In this document: positions 42,621 to 55,986 of the stretch, in pieces | Layout: every line of letters starts with the position of its first letter | Position numbering within the stretch: the stretch's first letter is position 1 | Assembly (NCBI GenBank): GCA_035294085.1 | Contig: DATGLP010000020.1 | Coordinates: 1-64,000 of the forward strand | DNA length: 64,000 nt | Source: Acidimicrobiales bacterium | Lineage (GTDB): Bacteria; Actinomycetota; Acidimicrobiia; Acidimicrobiales; Bog-793 | Reading direction: 5' to 3' | Position numbers and translations under genes: made by a program | Notes under the pieces: generated by a model | What the model was told of the DNA's origin: nothing | The model's input: only the letters and a program-made list of their open reading frames with translations | Database searches by the model: none

Positions 42621-43347
42621 GCCGCTGCAGGTCGCTGTGCGCCGCGGCGAGATCGGCGCGGGCGCGCGCGCTGGCGGCCGCGGCGGCCGCGAGGACCGCG
42701 CGCGAGCCCGGGTAGCTCGCCGGGTCGAGGCCGAGCAGGGCGGCTGGCTGGCCCACGAGCTCGCTGCGCGCCGTGGCGACGCGTGCCGCGAGCTCACGAT
42801 CGGTGGCCTGGGCCTCCAGCGCCAGCCGGCGCGGCTCGCGCGCGGCGGCGATGGCCGCAGCGATGCCCGGCTCGACCGCCGCGATCGCCGTGACGCGAGC
42901 CTGGAGCGCTGCGGCGCCGAGCACGCCGGTCACCTGGGGGGAGACGACGGCGAAGACGCGGTAGTCGACCACCATCGACGCGTCGTCGGCGCGCAGGCTG
43001 GCGAGGGTCGCGTCCGCAGGCACCTTCGCGGCGAGCGCCTCGATGCCCGCCGAGGCGCCGTCGAGGATCCCCGTCAGCTCGGCGCGCTCGGTCGGCGTCA
43101 GGACCCTCGACGCGCCGACCATCGCCTGGAGGTCGGCGAGGCGGGCGAGCCGCAGCGAGAGGGCGTTCTCGAGCCACTGCTCGACCACCGGCACCGGGAG
43201 CGTCGGCGCGAGGCGCGCCGGCTGGTCGTCCGCGAAGGGGCTCGGCAGGGGCGCGGGGGCAGCGGCGGCCCGGACGGCCGGCGCGAGCGCGACAGCGACG
43301 GCGAGGCCGCCCGCGAGCAATCGGGCGATCGCCCTCCGCTTCGACAC
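42550..43347 (-). CDS. Secreted hypothetical protein
   Basis: A 265-residue alanine-rich protein with a signal peptide (AIARLLAGGLAVAVALAPAV, cleavage near AVRAAAA). The mature part is predicted helical, with PVPVVEQWLENALSLRLARL and repeated Ala/Arg/Glu-rich helices, and resembles actinobacterial secreted proteins of unknown role. The GTG at 43347 is set by a strong AGGAGG eight bases upstream. It stands between trpD (upstream, 258-base gap) and the convergent glycosyltransferase. Confidence 0.72.
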   Translation of the reverse strand: MSKRRAIARLLAGGLAVAVALAPAVRAAAAPAPLPSPFADDQPARLAPTLPVPVVEQWLENALSLRLARLADLQAMVGASRVLTPTERAELTGILDGASAGIEALAAKVPADATLASLRADDASMVVDYRVFAVVSPQVTGVLGAAALQARVTAIAAVEPGIAAAIAAAREPRRLALEAQATDRELAARVATARSELVGQPAALLGLDPASYPGSRAVLAAAAAASARARADLAAAHSDLQRLTRLLATGPQLRGPRRHRHHPLA

Positions 43348-43605
43348 GTCCTGCCTCCTGGGGCCGCGCCCCGCCGCTCTCAGCGTGATCTTCGCCCCGA
43401 CGTGTTGGCGTTGGCGCATCGAAGTGTGAGGAATCTGTGAGCCCCACGAGCGCGCGCGAAGCGCCGCCGCCTGGAGGCCGCGAGGACCCGCACGCCTGCC
43501 ACGGCCACCTGCCCCGGCGCCGTCACCGAGCGCGCAGCCCGACGTCCTCGCGCGCACCACGTTCCCGGCGTGGCGCCGACCCCCGCAGCCCTCGCACGGC
43601 GGCGC

Positions 43606-44712
43606 TCAGCCGCGCGCCTCGGCCGCGGCCCTCGACGCGGCGATGAAGCGCTCGAGCACCTCGAGGGCGCGCCCGGAGTCGAGCGCCTTCTCGGCGAGCT
43701 CGACCGCCTCGGCGAGGTCGCCCGCCGCGTCCCCGACGACGAGCGCCGCCGCCGCGTTCAGGACGGAGAAGTCCCGCTGGGCGCCGCGCTCGCCGGCGAG
43801 CACGGCGCGCAGCCGGGCAGCGTTCTCGCTGGCGTCGCCTCCCTGGAGCTCCTCGCGCCGAGCCGGCCGGAAGCCGAGCGCGCCGGGGTCGAGCGTGAAC
43901 ACGCGGCGCCGTCGCTGGCCGGACGCGTCGACGCGCGTCTCGTGCACGGTCGAGGGGGCGACCGTCGACAGCTCGTCGAGGCCGTCGTGCCCGTAGCAGA
44001 CGATGGCGTGGACGGCGCCGTTCGCCTCGAGGACGTCGAGCATGCGCTCCGCCATGGCCGGGTCCCCGACGCCGACGACCTGGCGCAGGACGCGACCGGG
44101 GTTGACGAGCGGACCGAGGAAGTTGAACACCGTCGGTACGGCGAGGGCGCGGCGCAGCGCGGCGACGTGGCGCATCGCCGGGTGGAAGCGCGGCGCCCAG
44201 CAGAAGCCGAACCCGCTCGCCTCGAGGCAGGCCCGAACGCCCGCCGGGCCGAGGTCGACGACGGCGCCGAGGGCCTCGAGGACGTCGGCGGAGCCGACCC
44301 GCGAGGAGGACGCCCGGCCGCCGTGCTTCAGCACCGGAACCCCGGCACCTGCCGCGACGAGCGCGGCGATCGTCGAGACGTTGATCGTCCCGGCGCGGTC
44401 GCCGCCGGTGCCGCAGGTGTCGATGGCCTGCGAGCGCGCCGGGCCGAGGTCGACCTCCTCCCCGTGCTCGCGCATCGCGGCGACGAAGCCGCGCAGCTCG
44501 TCGGCGGTCTCGCCCTTGACGCGCAGCGCCCCGACGAGGGCAGCCGCCTGCAGCGGATCGGCCGCGCCGGAGAGGATCGAGCCGAGGGCGGCCCGCGCCA
44601 GGTCCGCGTCGAGGTCGGCGCCGCCGAAGAGCCGGGAGAGCACGGCAGGCCAGCCCCCGAGCGCCTCGAGGCCGTCTCGCGGCGCTCGGCGAGCGCCCTG
44701 CGGGCCAGTCAT
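43606..44712 (-). CDS. trpD: Anthranilate phosphoribosyltransferase TrpD
   Basis: TrpD joins anthranilate and PRPP in tryptophan synthesis. The 368-residue protein has the PRPP motif DTCGTGGDRAGTINVST, FNFLGPLVNP, and GHDGLDELSTVAPSTVHE. The usual KHGNR substrate-site motif reads KHGGR, so the conserved asparagine is a glycine; the rest of the segment (SSRVGSADVLEALG) is normal. No other trp gene is nearby. The ATG at 44712 has a leaderless-type -10 element just upstream. Confidence 0.92.
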   Translation of the reverse strand: MTGPQGARRAPRDGLEALGGWPAVLSRLFGGADLDADLARAALGSILSGAADPLQAAALVGALRVKGETADELRGFVAAMREHGEEVDLGPARSQAIDTCGTGGDRAGTINVSTIAALVAAGAGVPVLKHGGRASSSRVGSADVLEALGAVVDLGPAGVRACLEASGFGFCWAPRFHPAMRHVAALRRALAVPTVFNFLGPLVNPGRVLRQVVGVGDPAMAERMLDVLEANGAVHAIVCYGHDGLDELSTVAPSTVHETRVDASGQRRRRVFTLDPGALGFRPARREELQGGDASENAARLRAVLAGERGAQRDFSVLNAAAALVVGDAAGDLAEAVELAEKALDSGRALEVLERFIAASRAAAEARG

Positions 44713-44719
44713 CGTGACG

Positions 44720-44725
44720 AGGTTA
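44720..44725 (-). promoter_or_regulatory. Leaderless-type -10 element for trpD
   Basis: On the minus strand TAACCT is followed by seven bases and then the ATG at 44712, with no ribosome binding site. Confidence 0.45.
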
Positions 44726-44745
44726 GAGGCTTCGAGCCAGCGCCT

Positions 44746-44976
44746 CTAGGCGGTCTTGCGGCGCTGGCGGATGAGTCGGCGGCGCTCGCGCTCGGTGAGG
44801 CCGCCCCACACGCCGTCGCGCTCGCGCTCGGAGATCGCGTACTCGAGGCACGGCTGGCGCACCGGGCAGAGCGCGCAGATCGCCTTGGCCTCCGCCGCCT
44901 CCTCGTCGCAGGAGGGGTAGAAGACGTCGGGGGAGATGCCCCGGCAGGCTGCTCGCTGTCGCCAGGTGGCCTTCAT
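44746..44976 (-). CDS. WhiB-family iron-sulfur transcriptional regulator
   Basis: A 76-residue WhiB-like protein that would bind a 4Fe-4S cluster and act with the housekeeping sigma factor. The cluster cysteines are in WRQRAACRG and in CALCPVRQPC; GVWGGLTERERR is the beta-turn and basic tail that contact sigma or DNA. PSCDEEAA supplies one further cysteine. The ATG at 44976 gives the normal WhiB start; a longer reading to 45012 is possible. A perfect palindrome GTCAGCTGAC (45025-45034) lies upstream beside a TAGCTG -10-like element and could be an operator. WhiB proteins are an actinobacterial trademark. Confidence 0.93.
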   Translation of the reverse strand: MKATWRQRAACRGISPDVFYPSCDEEAAEAKAICALCPVRQPCLEYAISERERDGVWGGLTERERRRLIRQRRKTA

Positions 44977-45136
44977 GGAACTGTCGCTTTCTCGTTCGTC
45001 GGAGCGGCGCATCAGCTAGGCTCGGTCAGCTGACGAGCGCCGGCCCGCCAGAGGTGGGGCCGGGCTGGGCGCGGGTGCTCCGCGGGTGGCCTTCCATTGT
45101 GCTGCGCGCCCGACCAGCTGTAAAGCCCGGTGCCTG

Positions 45137-45736
45137 CTAGGCGCGCCAGTCGTCGAGGATCGACGCCTTCGTCGCCGCGCCGAGCTCCGTCTCGTACCGG
45201 TAGGCGGGGTGGTCGATGGCGAGCACTGCCGGCTCCGCGGCGAAGCGACGGCGGGCCGGCGCGTCGAGGCGCAGTCGCACGTAGTGCACGGACGCCGTCG
45301 TCTCCTCGCGGGTGAGCTGCGCGGCGTGCGAGGGGTCGACGTCGGCGCGCACGACCGTCGCCGACGGGCCCTCCCCGACGCGCAGCAGGACGGCGCGCTC
45401 GATGCCGACGAGCTTCGGGAGCCACTCGCGCAGCTCCGCCTCGGAGGTGAGCTCGACGAACAGCGTCGCCGAGAGCTCGCCGATGCCGGGGATGAGCGGG
45501 TTGTAGACGTCGAGCTCGTGCTGGACCTGCTCGTCGCTCGTCATCCGCTCCGCCCGCGCCATCTCCTGGACCTGGAAGCGGATCGTCGTGCGGTTCTCGA
45601 AGACGACGGTGACGAGCGGCCCGATGGGCACCCGCCGGTGCCGCTTCAGCTCGATGACCGACCGGCGGAAGGCCTCGCGCTCGCGCTCGTAGGCGCGCTG
45701 GTCGAGGATGTCGGCGAGGGTGAGCGGACCGCTCAC
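45137..45736 (-). CDS. DUF3501 family protein
   Basis: A 199-residue protein of the DUF3501 family. It opens [18 protein letters not shown] and includes [20 protein letters not shown] and [20 protein letters not shown], all typical. Function is unknown, but these genes regularly accompany rubrerythrin and a CCG-type Fe-S protein, as here, which suggests a role in the same oxidative or redox pathway. The GTG at 45736 overlaps the stop of the Fe-S gene as GTGA. Confidence 0.88.
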   Translation of the reverse strand: MSGPLTLADILDQRAYEREREAFRRSVIELKRHRRVPIGPLVTVVFENRTTIRFQVQEMARAERMTSDEQVQHELDVYNPLIPGIGELSATLFVELTSEAELREWLPKLVGIERAVLLRVGEGPSATVVRADVDPSHAAQLTREETTASVHYVRLRLDAPARRRFAAEPAVLAIDHPAYRYETELGAATKASILDDWRA

Positions 45737-47022
45737 TCGGACCCCTCGATGCCGTAGGCGCGCGCCAGCAGCTGCACCGGGTGCAGCGGCCGTCGGCCGG
45801 TCTCCTCCCGGATCGCGCTGTTCGCCAGATGGCAGTCCCCGCACACGGTGGCGTCGCCCGATTCCTCGACGGCACGAGCGAGCGGCCGGGCCACCCGGCG
45901 CGCCAGCTCGTAGTTCTCCCGCCGGTAGCCCCAGGTCCCGTCGATCCCCGAGCAGCGCTCGATGAGGGAGACCTTCGCCCCGAGCAGCTCGAGGAGCTCC
46001 TTGCCCCTCGCACCTTGCTGCTCGGCCCGCAGGTGGCAGGCGCGGTGGTAGGCGACGTCCGACGGCGTGGGGCCGGTGAACTCGGTGTCGAGCCCCTCGC
46101 GCCGATGGAGCGCGACGAGGTGCTCGGCCGGGTCGAAGGTGTGCGCGGCGACCAGGTCCGCGTCGGTCCCCGGGGCGTAGATCGGGTAGTCCTTCTTCAC
46201 GACGTAGGCGCAGGTGGGCTGGGCGACGATGACGTCGCGCCCGGCGCGCACCTCCCTCGCCAGCACGGCGACGTTCCGCCGCGCCGCGCGGCGGAACCGC
46301 TCGACGTCCCCGCCGTGCAGCCACGGCGCGCCGCAGCAGCGGGCGCCCGCGGGCAGGCTGCAGGCGACCCGGTTGCGCTCGTAGACACCGACGAGCGCGC
46401 GGCCGATCGCCGGCTCCATGTACTCGATGAAGCACGTCGGGAAGACGCTCACCTCCGCCCTCGGCGACTCGAGCGCGCTCGGCCGCCGGCGGACCCAGGT
46501 GCTGAAGCGCTCCCGCGCGTAGGGGGGGAGCACCCGTCCGGCTGCCACGCCGACGCTCGCCTCCATCACCTTGCGGGCGAGCGTGCCCGGCGTGCCGGTG
46601 ACGGCGTTGACGAGCGGCGCGGCGAGCGTCGACACACGGCCGACGAGGTCGGTGCGCGCCAGGACCTGGTCGGCGAGCCGCTCGGCGAGCGGGCGGCCCG
46701 GCGTCGCGTGCCGCACGGCGCGCGCCCGCATCATGAGGCGGGGGAAGTCGAGCGCCCACTCGTGGGGCGGCACGTAGGGGCACTTCAGGTAGCAGAGCTT
46801 GCACTGGTAGCACTCGTCGACGACGCGGTCCTGCTCGGCGGCCGTGAGCTCGCCCACGGCGCCGTCCTTGGCGTCGATCATCTCGAACAGCGAGGGGAAC
46901 GCCGGGCAGAGGTTGAAGCAGAGGCGGCAGCCGTGGCAGATGTCGAACACCCGCGTCATCTCGGCGCGCAGGTCCGGCGCGGCGAGGTAGGCCGGATGCG
47001 TCGGGTCGTAGGTCGTCGTCAT
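45733..47022 (-). CDS. Fe-S oxidoreductase with 4Fe-4S and CCG domains (GlpC/HdrB-like)
   Basis: A 429-residue protein with two 4Fe-4S motifs near the N-terminus ([12 protein letters not shown] and [12 protein letters not shown]) and two CCG-type cysteine domains further on ([12 protein letters not shown] and the [15 protein letters not shown] region), as in GlpC and heterodisulfide-reductase-related subunits. It probably passes electrons from quinone or another donor to rubrerythrin or a thiol partner. The ATG at 47022 has GGGGAGGGGAG upstream. It lies 81 bases after the rubrerythrin gene and overlaps DUF3501 by four bases. Confidence 0.9.
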   Translation of the reverse strand: MTTTYDPTHPAYLAAPDLRAEMTRVFDICHGCRLCFNLCPAFPSLFEMIDAKDGAVGELTAAEQDRVVDECYQCKLCYLKCPYVPPHEWALDFPRLMMRARAVRHATPGRPLAERLADQVLARTDLVGRVSTLAAPLVNAVTGTPGTLARKVMEASVGVAAGRVLPPYARERFSTWVRRRPSALESPRAEVSVFPTCFIEYMEPAIGRALVGVYERNRVACSLPAGARCCGAPWLHGGDVERFRRAARRNVAVLAREVRAGRDVIVAQPTCAYVVKKDYPIYAPGTDADLVAAHTFDPAEHLVALHRREGLDTEFTGPTPSDVAYHRACHLRAEQQGARGKELLELLGAKVSLIERCSGIDGTWGYRRENYELARRVARPLARAVEESGDATVCGDCHLANSAIREETGRRPLHPVQLLARAYGIEGSE

Positions 47023-47103
47023 GGCGTCTCCCCTCCCCGGAGGAGCCCGTCCAGGCCACGGCACCGCCCCGGTGCCCGCCGGGGCGGTGCCGCCGCGTGG
47101 CGC

Positions 47104-47526
47104 TCAGCTGGCGATCGAGCTCAGCCCCTGCTGGAAGCGGCCGGCGTGGCTCTTCTCGGCGCGCGCCAGCGTCTCGAGCCACTCCGCGATCTCCTCGAAC
47201 CCCTCCTCGCGGGCGACCCGCGCGAACCCCGGGTACATCTCCGTGTACTCGTAGGTCTCGCCGGCGATGGCCGAACGCAGGTTGTCCGCCGTCGAGCCGA
47301 CCGGCTCCCCCGTCACCGGGTCGCCGACCTCGCGCAGGAAGTCGAAGTGCCCGAAGGCGTGCCCGGTCTCGCCCTCGGCCACGGAGCGGAACAGCGCAGC
47401 GACGTCGGGGTACCCCTCGACGTCGGCCTTCTGGGCGAAGTAGAGGTAGCGGCGGTTCGCCTGGCTCTCGCCCGCGAAGGCCTCCTTCAGGTTCGCCTCG
47501 GTCCGTGAGTTCTTGAGCTGCGGCAC
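47104..47526 (-). CDS. Rubrerythrin (diiron domain only)
   Basis: A 140-residue ferritin-like diiron protein. The first iron ligands are in [16 protein letters not shown], the second helix pair in [16 protein letters not shown], and further ligands in [13 protein letters not shown] and [12 protein letters not shown]. The C-terminal rubredoxin domain of classical rubrerythrin (two CxxC pairs) is missing, so electrons must come from another protein, perhaps the Fe-S protein encoded next. It would reduce hydrogen peroxide. The GTG at 47526 follows AGAAGGGAG. Confidence 0.92.
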   Translation of the reverse strand: MPQLKNSRTEANLKEAFAGESQANRRYLYFAQKADVEGYPDVAALFRSVAEGETGHAFGHFDFLREVGDPVTGEPVGSTADNLRSAIAGETYEYTEMYPGFARVAREEGFEEIAEWLETLARAEKSHAGRFQQGLSSIAS

Positions 47527-47563
47527 GGCTCTCCCTTCTCTCGCTGGATCCCTCACTCGGAAC

Positions 47564-47575
47564 AGTCGTTCGACT
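47564..47575. promoter_or_regulatory. Inverted repeat upstream of the rubrerythrin operon
   Basis: AGTCGTTCGACT has perfect 5-base arms around TT and lies 38 bases upstream of the rubrerythrin start, where a -10 or operator should be. It could bind a redox regulator. Which one is unknown. Confidence 0.35.
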
Positions 47576-47682
47576 AGCTCCAACCTTAGTCTGTTTCCAA
47601 AGGCTCCCGGCGCCGCCGGGCGGGCCCATCCGCCGCGAGGCCCCGCTGTGGCAGGCTCGCGCACCGTGCGGCAGCGGGAGGC

Positions 47683-49128
47683 GTGGTGAGCATCGCCGTC
47701 GTCGACGTCGGCACGAGCAGCGTACGCGCGTCGATCGTGGCCGACGACGGTGTCGTGCGCCACCAGGAGCAGCGACCCTTCCCCGTCAGCCGGCCGACCC
47801 CCGGCGTCGCCGAGCTCGACGCCGCGGCCCTCGCCCGCTCCGCGCTCGAGGTGGCGAGCGCCGCGATCGCCGCGGCCGGGAAGGTCGACGCGCTCGCCAT
47901 CGCGACCCAGCGGGCCTCCACCGTCGTGTGGGAGCGTGCGACCGGCCGGCCCGTCGCCCCCGGGATCGGCTGGGAGGACCTCCGCACGGTCGGCCGCTGC
48001 CTCGCCCTCCGCCCCTCGGGCATCCGTCTCGCCCCGAACCAGTCGGCGACCAAGCTCGCCCTCCTCCTCGAGCAGGTCGACGCAACCGACCGGCGCGCAC
48101 TGTGCTTCGGGACGCTCGACACCTGGATGGCCTGGACCTTCACGGGCGGCAAGCTGCACGTGACCGACGCGACGAACGCCGCGGTCACCGGTCTCGTGCT
48201 CGAGGACGCCTCGGGGTGGGACGAGCGAGTCCTCGACGCGCTGGCGATCCCCCCCGAGGTCCTCCCTGAGATCGTCGACTCGGCCGGCCTGCTGGCACCG
48301 GCGAGCGCCCTGCCCGGCGCGCCGGTCATCGCCGCGCTCGTCGCCGACCAGCAGGCCTCCCTCGTCGGACAGGGCTGCCTCGAGCCGGGCAGCGCGAAGG
48401 GCACCTTCGGGACCGGCGCCATGCTCGACGCGACGGTCGGGACCATACGACCGCCCTTTCCCACCCGCGGACCAGGCGGAACCTTCCCGATCGTCGCCTG
48501 GCGCCTCGCCGGGCGCACGACGTGGGGGCTCGAGGCCATCATGCTCGCCGCGGGCAGCTGCCTCGCGTGGCTGCGCGACGGCCTCGGCCTGCTCGGTGAC
48601 GTCGCCGAGTCCGACTCGCTCGCCGCGAGCGTGCGGGACGCCGGCGGGGTGATCTTCGTCCCCGCGCTCGCCGGGATGGGCAGCCCGGTGTGGGACTTCG
48701 GCGCGCGCGGGGCGTTCATCGGGCTCAGCGCGTCGACGAGCCGCGCCGAGCTCGTGCACGCTGTCCTCGAGGGCATCGCCCAGCGCGGTGCCGACCTGCT
48801 CGAGGCGCTCGAGGCCGACGGCGGCCGGCGCGTCGAGCAGCTGCGGGTCGACGGCGGCATGAGCGCCAACGCCTCGTTCCTCCAGCTCCTCGCGAACGCC
48901 CTGCAGCGCCCGGTCCTCGCCTCGGGCGCGCTCGACGCGACGACGCTCGGTGCGGCCTTCCTCGCCGGGACGGCGGTCGGCACCTGGGGAGCGCTCGAGG
49001 AGACGGCGCAGCTGAACCCGCCGCGCGCCGTGATCGAGCCGCGGCGCCGGCTCGATCGAGAGCGCTGGCTCGACGCGCGGGCGAGGGCGCTGCGCACCGT
49101 CCCGAGCCTCTCGGCCCTCGACTTCTGA
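47683..49128 (+). CDS. FGGY-family kinase, glycerol-kinase-like
   Basis: A 481-residue FGGY kinase close to glycerol kinase. [17 protein letters not shown] is the N-terminal phosphate loop, [18 protein letters not shown] and [12 protein letters not shown] follow, and [19 protein letters not shown] is the C-terminal signature. Several glycerol-site residues of GlpK (the RET and WWG-type positions) are not clearly kept, so another polyol is possible. GGGAGG precedes GTGs at 47683 and 47686. It is divergent from the rubrerythrin operon and has no glycerol transport or dehydrogenase gene beside it. Confidence 0.82.
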   Translation: MVSIAVVDVGTSSVRASIVADDGVVRHQEQRPFPVSRPTPGVAELDAAALARSALEVASAAIAAAGKVDALAIATQRASTVVWERATGRPVAPGIGWEDLRTVGRCLALRPSGIRLAPNQSATKLALLLEQVDATDRRALCFGTLDTWMAWTFTGGKLHVTDATNAAVTGLVLEDASGWDERVLDALAIPPEVLPEIVDSAGLLAPASALPGAPVIAALVADQQASLVGQGCLEPGSAKGTFGTGAMLDATVGTIRPPFPTRGPGGTFPIVAWRLAGRTTWGLEAIMLAAGSCLAWLRDGLGLLGDVAESDSLAASVRDAGGVIFVPALAGMGSPVWDFGARGAFIGLSASTSRAELVHAVLEGIAQRGADLLEALEADGGRRVEQLRVDGGMSANASFLQLLANALQRPVLASGALDATTLGAAFLAGTAVGTWGALEETAQLNPPRAVIEPRRRLDRERWLDARARALRTVPSLSALDF

Positions 49129-49179
49129 GCGACGAGCACGCGAGCGAGGACGGCGGGCTCGCACGCCGGCTCCGGCACC

Positions 49180-50646
49180 TCACCGGCGTGCCACACCCTC
49201 GGGGCAGCCGAGGGCCAGGGAGGGCGGCCGGCTCGCCGGGCCCAGGTCGGCCGCTCCGGCGCACGCCGCCGGGCTCCCCCCTTCGGGCCAGCCCCCCCGG
49301 TGGCCCTCGGGGGGCGGCGCCTCGCCCCGGGAGTCGCGAGCGGCGCGTCGGCGCGTCGCCAGCGCAGCGGCCGCGACGCTCGCAGCCGTCACGACGCCGA
49401 AGGCGACGATGCCGGGCCGGACGCCGAGGCGGCCGGCGACCTCGCCGAGCAGGAACCCCCCGACCGGCGTCGTCCCACCCATGAGGAGCACGTAGATGCC
49501 CATCACGCGCCCGCGCAGGTGGTCGGGTGCGAGCAGCTGCAGGCGCGTGTTCGCCGTGATCGTCACGACGATGCTCGCGACGCCACCGCCCGCGACGAGG
49601 AGCAAGCTGGCGAGGTACGAGCGCGACAGGCCGACGAGCGCGAGCGCAGCCCCGAGCGCGAGCGCCCCCTCGACGAGGCGGCGCTCGCTCGCCCGGCGGT
49701 CACGGGCGAGGAGCAGCGCCGCGAGGAGCGAGCCGGCACCGAACGCCGCCATGAGGTCGCCGAAGCCGGTCACCTGGCGGTGCACGAGGAAGCGGGCGAC
49801 GAGCGGCATCACCACCTGCCAGTTCAACCCGAAGAGGCTGGCGGCGCCGAAGACGAGCACGACCCGGCGGATCGGCCCCGAGGAGCAGGCAAAACGCCAG
49901 CCGTCGCGCAGCTCTGCGAGCATCGACGCAGCCGGCCGGCCGCGCCGCGGCGGGCTGTGGGCGGGGCGGATGACGCCGAGCACGGCGATGGCGGGAAGGA
50001 AGCTCGCCGCGTTGAGGAAGAGCGCACCGGGCACGCCCCACGCGGCGACCGCCACGCCGCCGAGCGCGCCGCCGAGCATGCGGGCCGAGTTGAACTGCAC
50101 GCTGTTGAGCGCCACGGCGTCGGCGACGAGGCGCCGCCCGACGAGCTCCGGGACGAAGGCCTGCTGGGCCGGGTTGTTGAGCGCGTTCGTCGTGCCGAGC
50201 GCGAACGCCAGCACCCCGACCTCCCAGAGCCGGACCGCGCCGGTGGCCACCAGCGCGCCGAGCGCAACGGCCTGCCCGGCAGACGCGCTCTGGGTCGCGA
50301 CGAGCAGCCGGCGGCGCGGGAGGCGGTCGGCGACGACGCCACCGAGCGGAGCGAAGGCGAGCAGCGGGAGGAACTGCAGGAGGGTGACCGTGCCGAGCCA
50401 CACGCCAGCGCGCGAGGGCGTGCGGGCGAGCTCGAGCACGAGCCACGCCTGGGCGACCGTCTGGGACCAGCTGCCGAGGCCGGAGAGGAGCTGGCTCGCC
50501 CAGTACCAGGCAAAGCTGCGGACGCGCAGCGCCGCGACGACGTGGCGCCAGGAGACCGCGTCGTCCTGCGGCAGCGCAGGCCCGCTGCCCGGCGCCTGCG
50601 AGTCGCCCCCGGGGTCGGCCGGGCCGACCGGTCGCGCGCGCTCCAC
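49180..50646 (-). CDS. MFS transporter, EntS-like
   Basis: A 488-residue major facilitator of the type that includes enterobactin exporter EntS. About twelve hydrophobic helices are visible; the loop 2-3 motif appears as PLGGVVADRLPRRRLLV, and ALNNPAQQAFVPELVGRR and LAPDHLRGRVMGIYVLLMGG are characteristic of this branch. It probably exports a drug-like or siderophore-like compound by proton antiport. A Pro/Gly-rich cytoplasmic tail of about 50 residues follows the last helix. The GTG at 50646 is followed by a short polar N-terminus. Confidence 0.88.
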   Translation of the reverse strand: MERARPVGPADPGGDSQAPGSGPALPQDDAVSWRHVVAALRVRSFAWYWASQLLSGLGSWSQTVAQAWLVLELARTPSRAGVWLGTVTLLQFLPLLAFAPLGGVVADRLPRRRLLVATQSASAGQAVALGALVATGAVRLWEVGVLAFALGTTNALNNPAQQAFVPELVGRRLVADAVALNSVQFNSARMLGGALGGVAVAAWGVPGALFLNAASFLPAIAVLGVIRPAHSPPRRGRPAASMLAELRDGWRFACSSGPIRRVVLVFGAASLFGLNWQVVMPLVARFLVHRQVTGFGDLMAAFGAGSLLAALLLARDRRASERRLVEGALALGAALALVGLSRSYLASLLLVAGGGVASIVVTITANTRLQLLAPDHLRGRVMGIYVLLMGGTTPVGGFLLGEVAGRLGVRPGIVAFGVVTAASVAAAALATRRRAARDSRGEAPPPEGHRGGWPEGGSPAACAGAADLGPASRPPSLALGCPEGVARR

Positions 50647-50748
50647 GTCGCTCGAGGCTCGCCCGGCGCGCGCCGACCCGCCAGGGGCATTGGCCCCATC
50701 GCCCCGCTGCCCGGGCCGGACGTCAAGCAGCCGGGGCCAGCCGGCAGG

Positions 50749-54333
<3,585 letters not shown>

Positions 54334-54466
54334 TCAGGTGGTGCCGGCGCGAGGTACGACGCGCCCACAGCCTACGGCGCGAGCGCGCGCCGCTGCGAGC
54401 GGGGCACGCGACGGCGCGCCGCCGGCGTCGCGCCCGGCCCGTGGCCCGCGCGCGGGCCGCACCCGC

Positions 54467-55729
54467 TCACGGCACGAGGAGGCTCCGGGCCTCGGCGAGC
54501 GGGGCGCCGCGCGCGACCAGCGGCCGGAGGGCGGTGACCTGGCGGGGACGGCCGAAGCCGACGACCCCGCTGAGGCGTCCGGCACGCACGCAGCAGGCCA
54601 CGAAGCGCCCGGATGCGAGGCTGCCGTCGATCACCTCCACGTCGTCCTCGGGCATCGGCAAGCCGAGTGCCTGCACCTTCGTGTCGAAGTGGTCCGACCA
54701 GAAGTACGGGACCGGGACGTACGGCGGCGGTGCGCCCTCGGCGAGGAGGCTCGCAGCCGCGTGCGCGCCCTGCTCCGCCGCGTTCGTCCAGTGCTCGAGG
54801 CGGACGAGGCCGCGAGCGGCCGGGTGCGGCCACCGGGCGACGTCGCCCGCGGCCGCGACCCCGGGAGCGGCGAGCAGGGCGGCGTCGCAGACGACGCCGT
54901 CCTCGAGGCGGAGCCCCGAGCCAGCGAGCCAGTCGACCTCGGGGACGACCCCGATCGCCACGAGCACGACGTCGGCTGGGAGGCGGGAGCCGTCGGTCAG
55001 CTCAACCGCCTCCACGTGGCCCTCTCCCGCCAGCGCCCGCACCCCGACCCCGGTGCGCACCACGACACCGCGGCGCTCGTGCAGGGCCCGCAGCGCGGCG
55101 CCCAGCTCGGCGGCGAGCACGCGCCCGAGCGGCTCGGCGAGCGGCTCCACGACCGTCACCTCGCAGCCGAGCTCGCGAGCCGTCCCGGCCACCTCCATGC
55201 CGAGGAAGCCGCCGCCGACGACGACGAGGCGAACGCTGGGCTCGCCGAGGGCGTCGCGCAGGGCGAGCGCGTCGCCCCGGCTCCGCAGGGTGTGGACGCC
55301 CTTCAGGTCGCGCGCCCCCGGCAGCGTGCGCGGCGTGGCCCCCGTGGCGATGACGACCCCGTCGAAGGCGACCTCGGAGCCGTCCTCGAGCTCGCAGCGA
55401 CGACCCTCGACGTCGAGCGCGCTCGCCCGCACGCCGAGGCGGGCGTCGAGCTGGAGGGACTCGAGGTGCTCGCGCGTGCACAGCGCGAGCGCCGGCTCGT
55501 CGAGCCGTCCGGCGAGGAAGCGCTTGGACAGCGGCGGGCGGTCGTAGGGGAGGCCGGCCTCCGCGCCGACGAGGACGATGCGGCCGGCGTGGCCGAGCGC
55601 GCGCAGCTGCTCGCAGGCGCGCAGTCCCGCGAGCGACGAGCCGACCACGAGGACCGTGCCGGCCCGCTCGACCACGGCCGCCCCGCCTCCCAAGGACGCG
55701 CCGGGTGCTCCCGCTGGCTCAGGTGGCAT
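54467..55729 (-). CDS. Ferredoxin/rubredoxin-NAD(P) reductase-type flavoprotein
   Basis: A 420-residue FAD enzyme of the ferredoxin-reductase class used with Rieske dioxygenases and cytochrome P450s. TVLVVGSSLAGLRACEQLRA is the FAD loop, PYDRPPLSKRFLAG the conserved FAD segment, LVVVGGGFLGMEVAGTARELG the NAD(P) loop, and VAAAGDVARWPHP the second FAD motif. A reductase C-terminal domain follows (YFWSDHFDTKVQALG). It would move electrons from NAD(P)H to a ferredoxin. The ATG at 55729 overlaps xseB by 11 bases, though its role is unrelated to xseB. Confidence 0.9.
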   Translation of the reverse strand: MPPEPAGAPGASLGGGAAVVERAGTVLVVGSSLAGLRACEQLRALGHAGRIVLVGAEAGLPYDRPPLSKRFLAGRLDEPALALCTREHLESLQLDARLGVRASALDVEGRRCELEDGSEVAFDGVVIATGATPRTLPGARDLKGVHTLRSRGDALALRDALGEPSVRLVVVGGGFLGMEVAGTARELGCEVTVVEPLAEPLGRVLAAELGAALRALHERRGVVVRTGVGVRALAGEGHVEAVELTDGSRLPADVVLVAIGVVPEVDWLAGSGLRLEDGVVCDAALLAAPGVAAAGDVARWPHPAARGLVRLEHWTNAAEQGAHAAASLLAEGAPPPYVPVPYFWSDHFDTKVQALGLPMPEDDVEVIDGSLASGRFVACCVRAGRLSGVVGFGRPRQVTALRPLVARGAPLAEARSLLVP

Positions 55730-55952
55730 CGGCGCTCCCCTGCTCGCCCCCGATGCCCTCGAGGCGGGGCAGCAGCGCGTCGACGCGCGCCCGAGCGCCC
55801 CGGATGCGCCGATCCAGCTCCTCGACGATCTCGACGGCGCGCTGGAAGCGGACCTCGAGCACGTCGACGTCCACGACGCCGTTGTCGAGCTCGCCGATGA
55901 TGCCGTCGAGCTCGGCCGCGGCGTCCCGGTACGACAGCTCGCTCACCGGCAC
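55719..55952 (-). CDS. xseB: Exodeoxyribonuclease VII small subunit
   Basis: A 77-residue helical protein, the normal length for XseB. LSYRDAAAELDGIIGELDNG and the heptad-like VDVLEVRFQRAVEIVEELDRR match the family, which coats and controls XseA in degrading single-stranded DNA. GTG codons at 55952 and 55946 are both possible starts. It lies 34 bases downstream of xseA and overlaps the flavoprotein gene by 11 bases. Confidence 0.92.
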   Translation of the reverse strand: MPVSELSYRDAAAELDGIIGELDNGVVDVDVLEVRFQRAVEIVEELDRRIRGARARVDALLPRLEGIGGEQGSADAT

Positions 55953-55986
55953 CTCGCCTGCACCCGGCGCGACCTCGTCGATCGCC

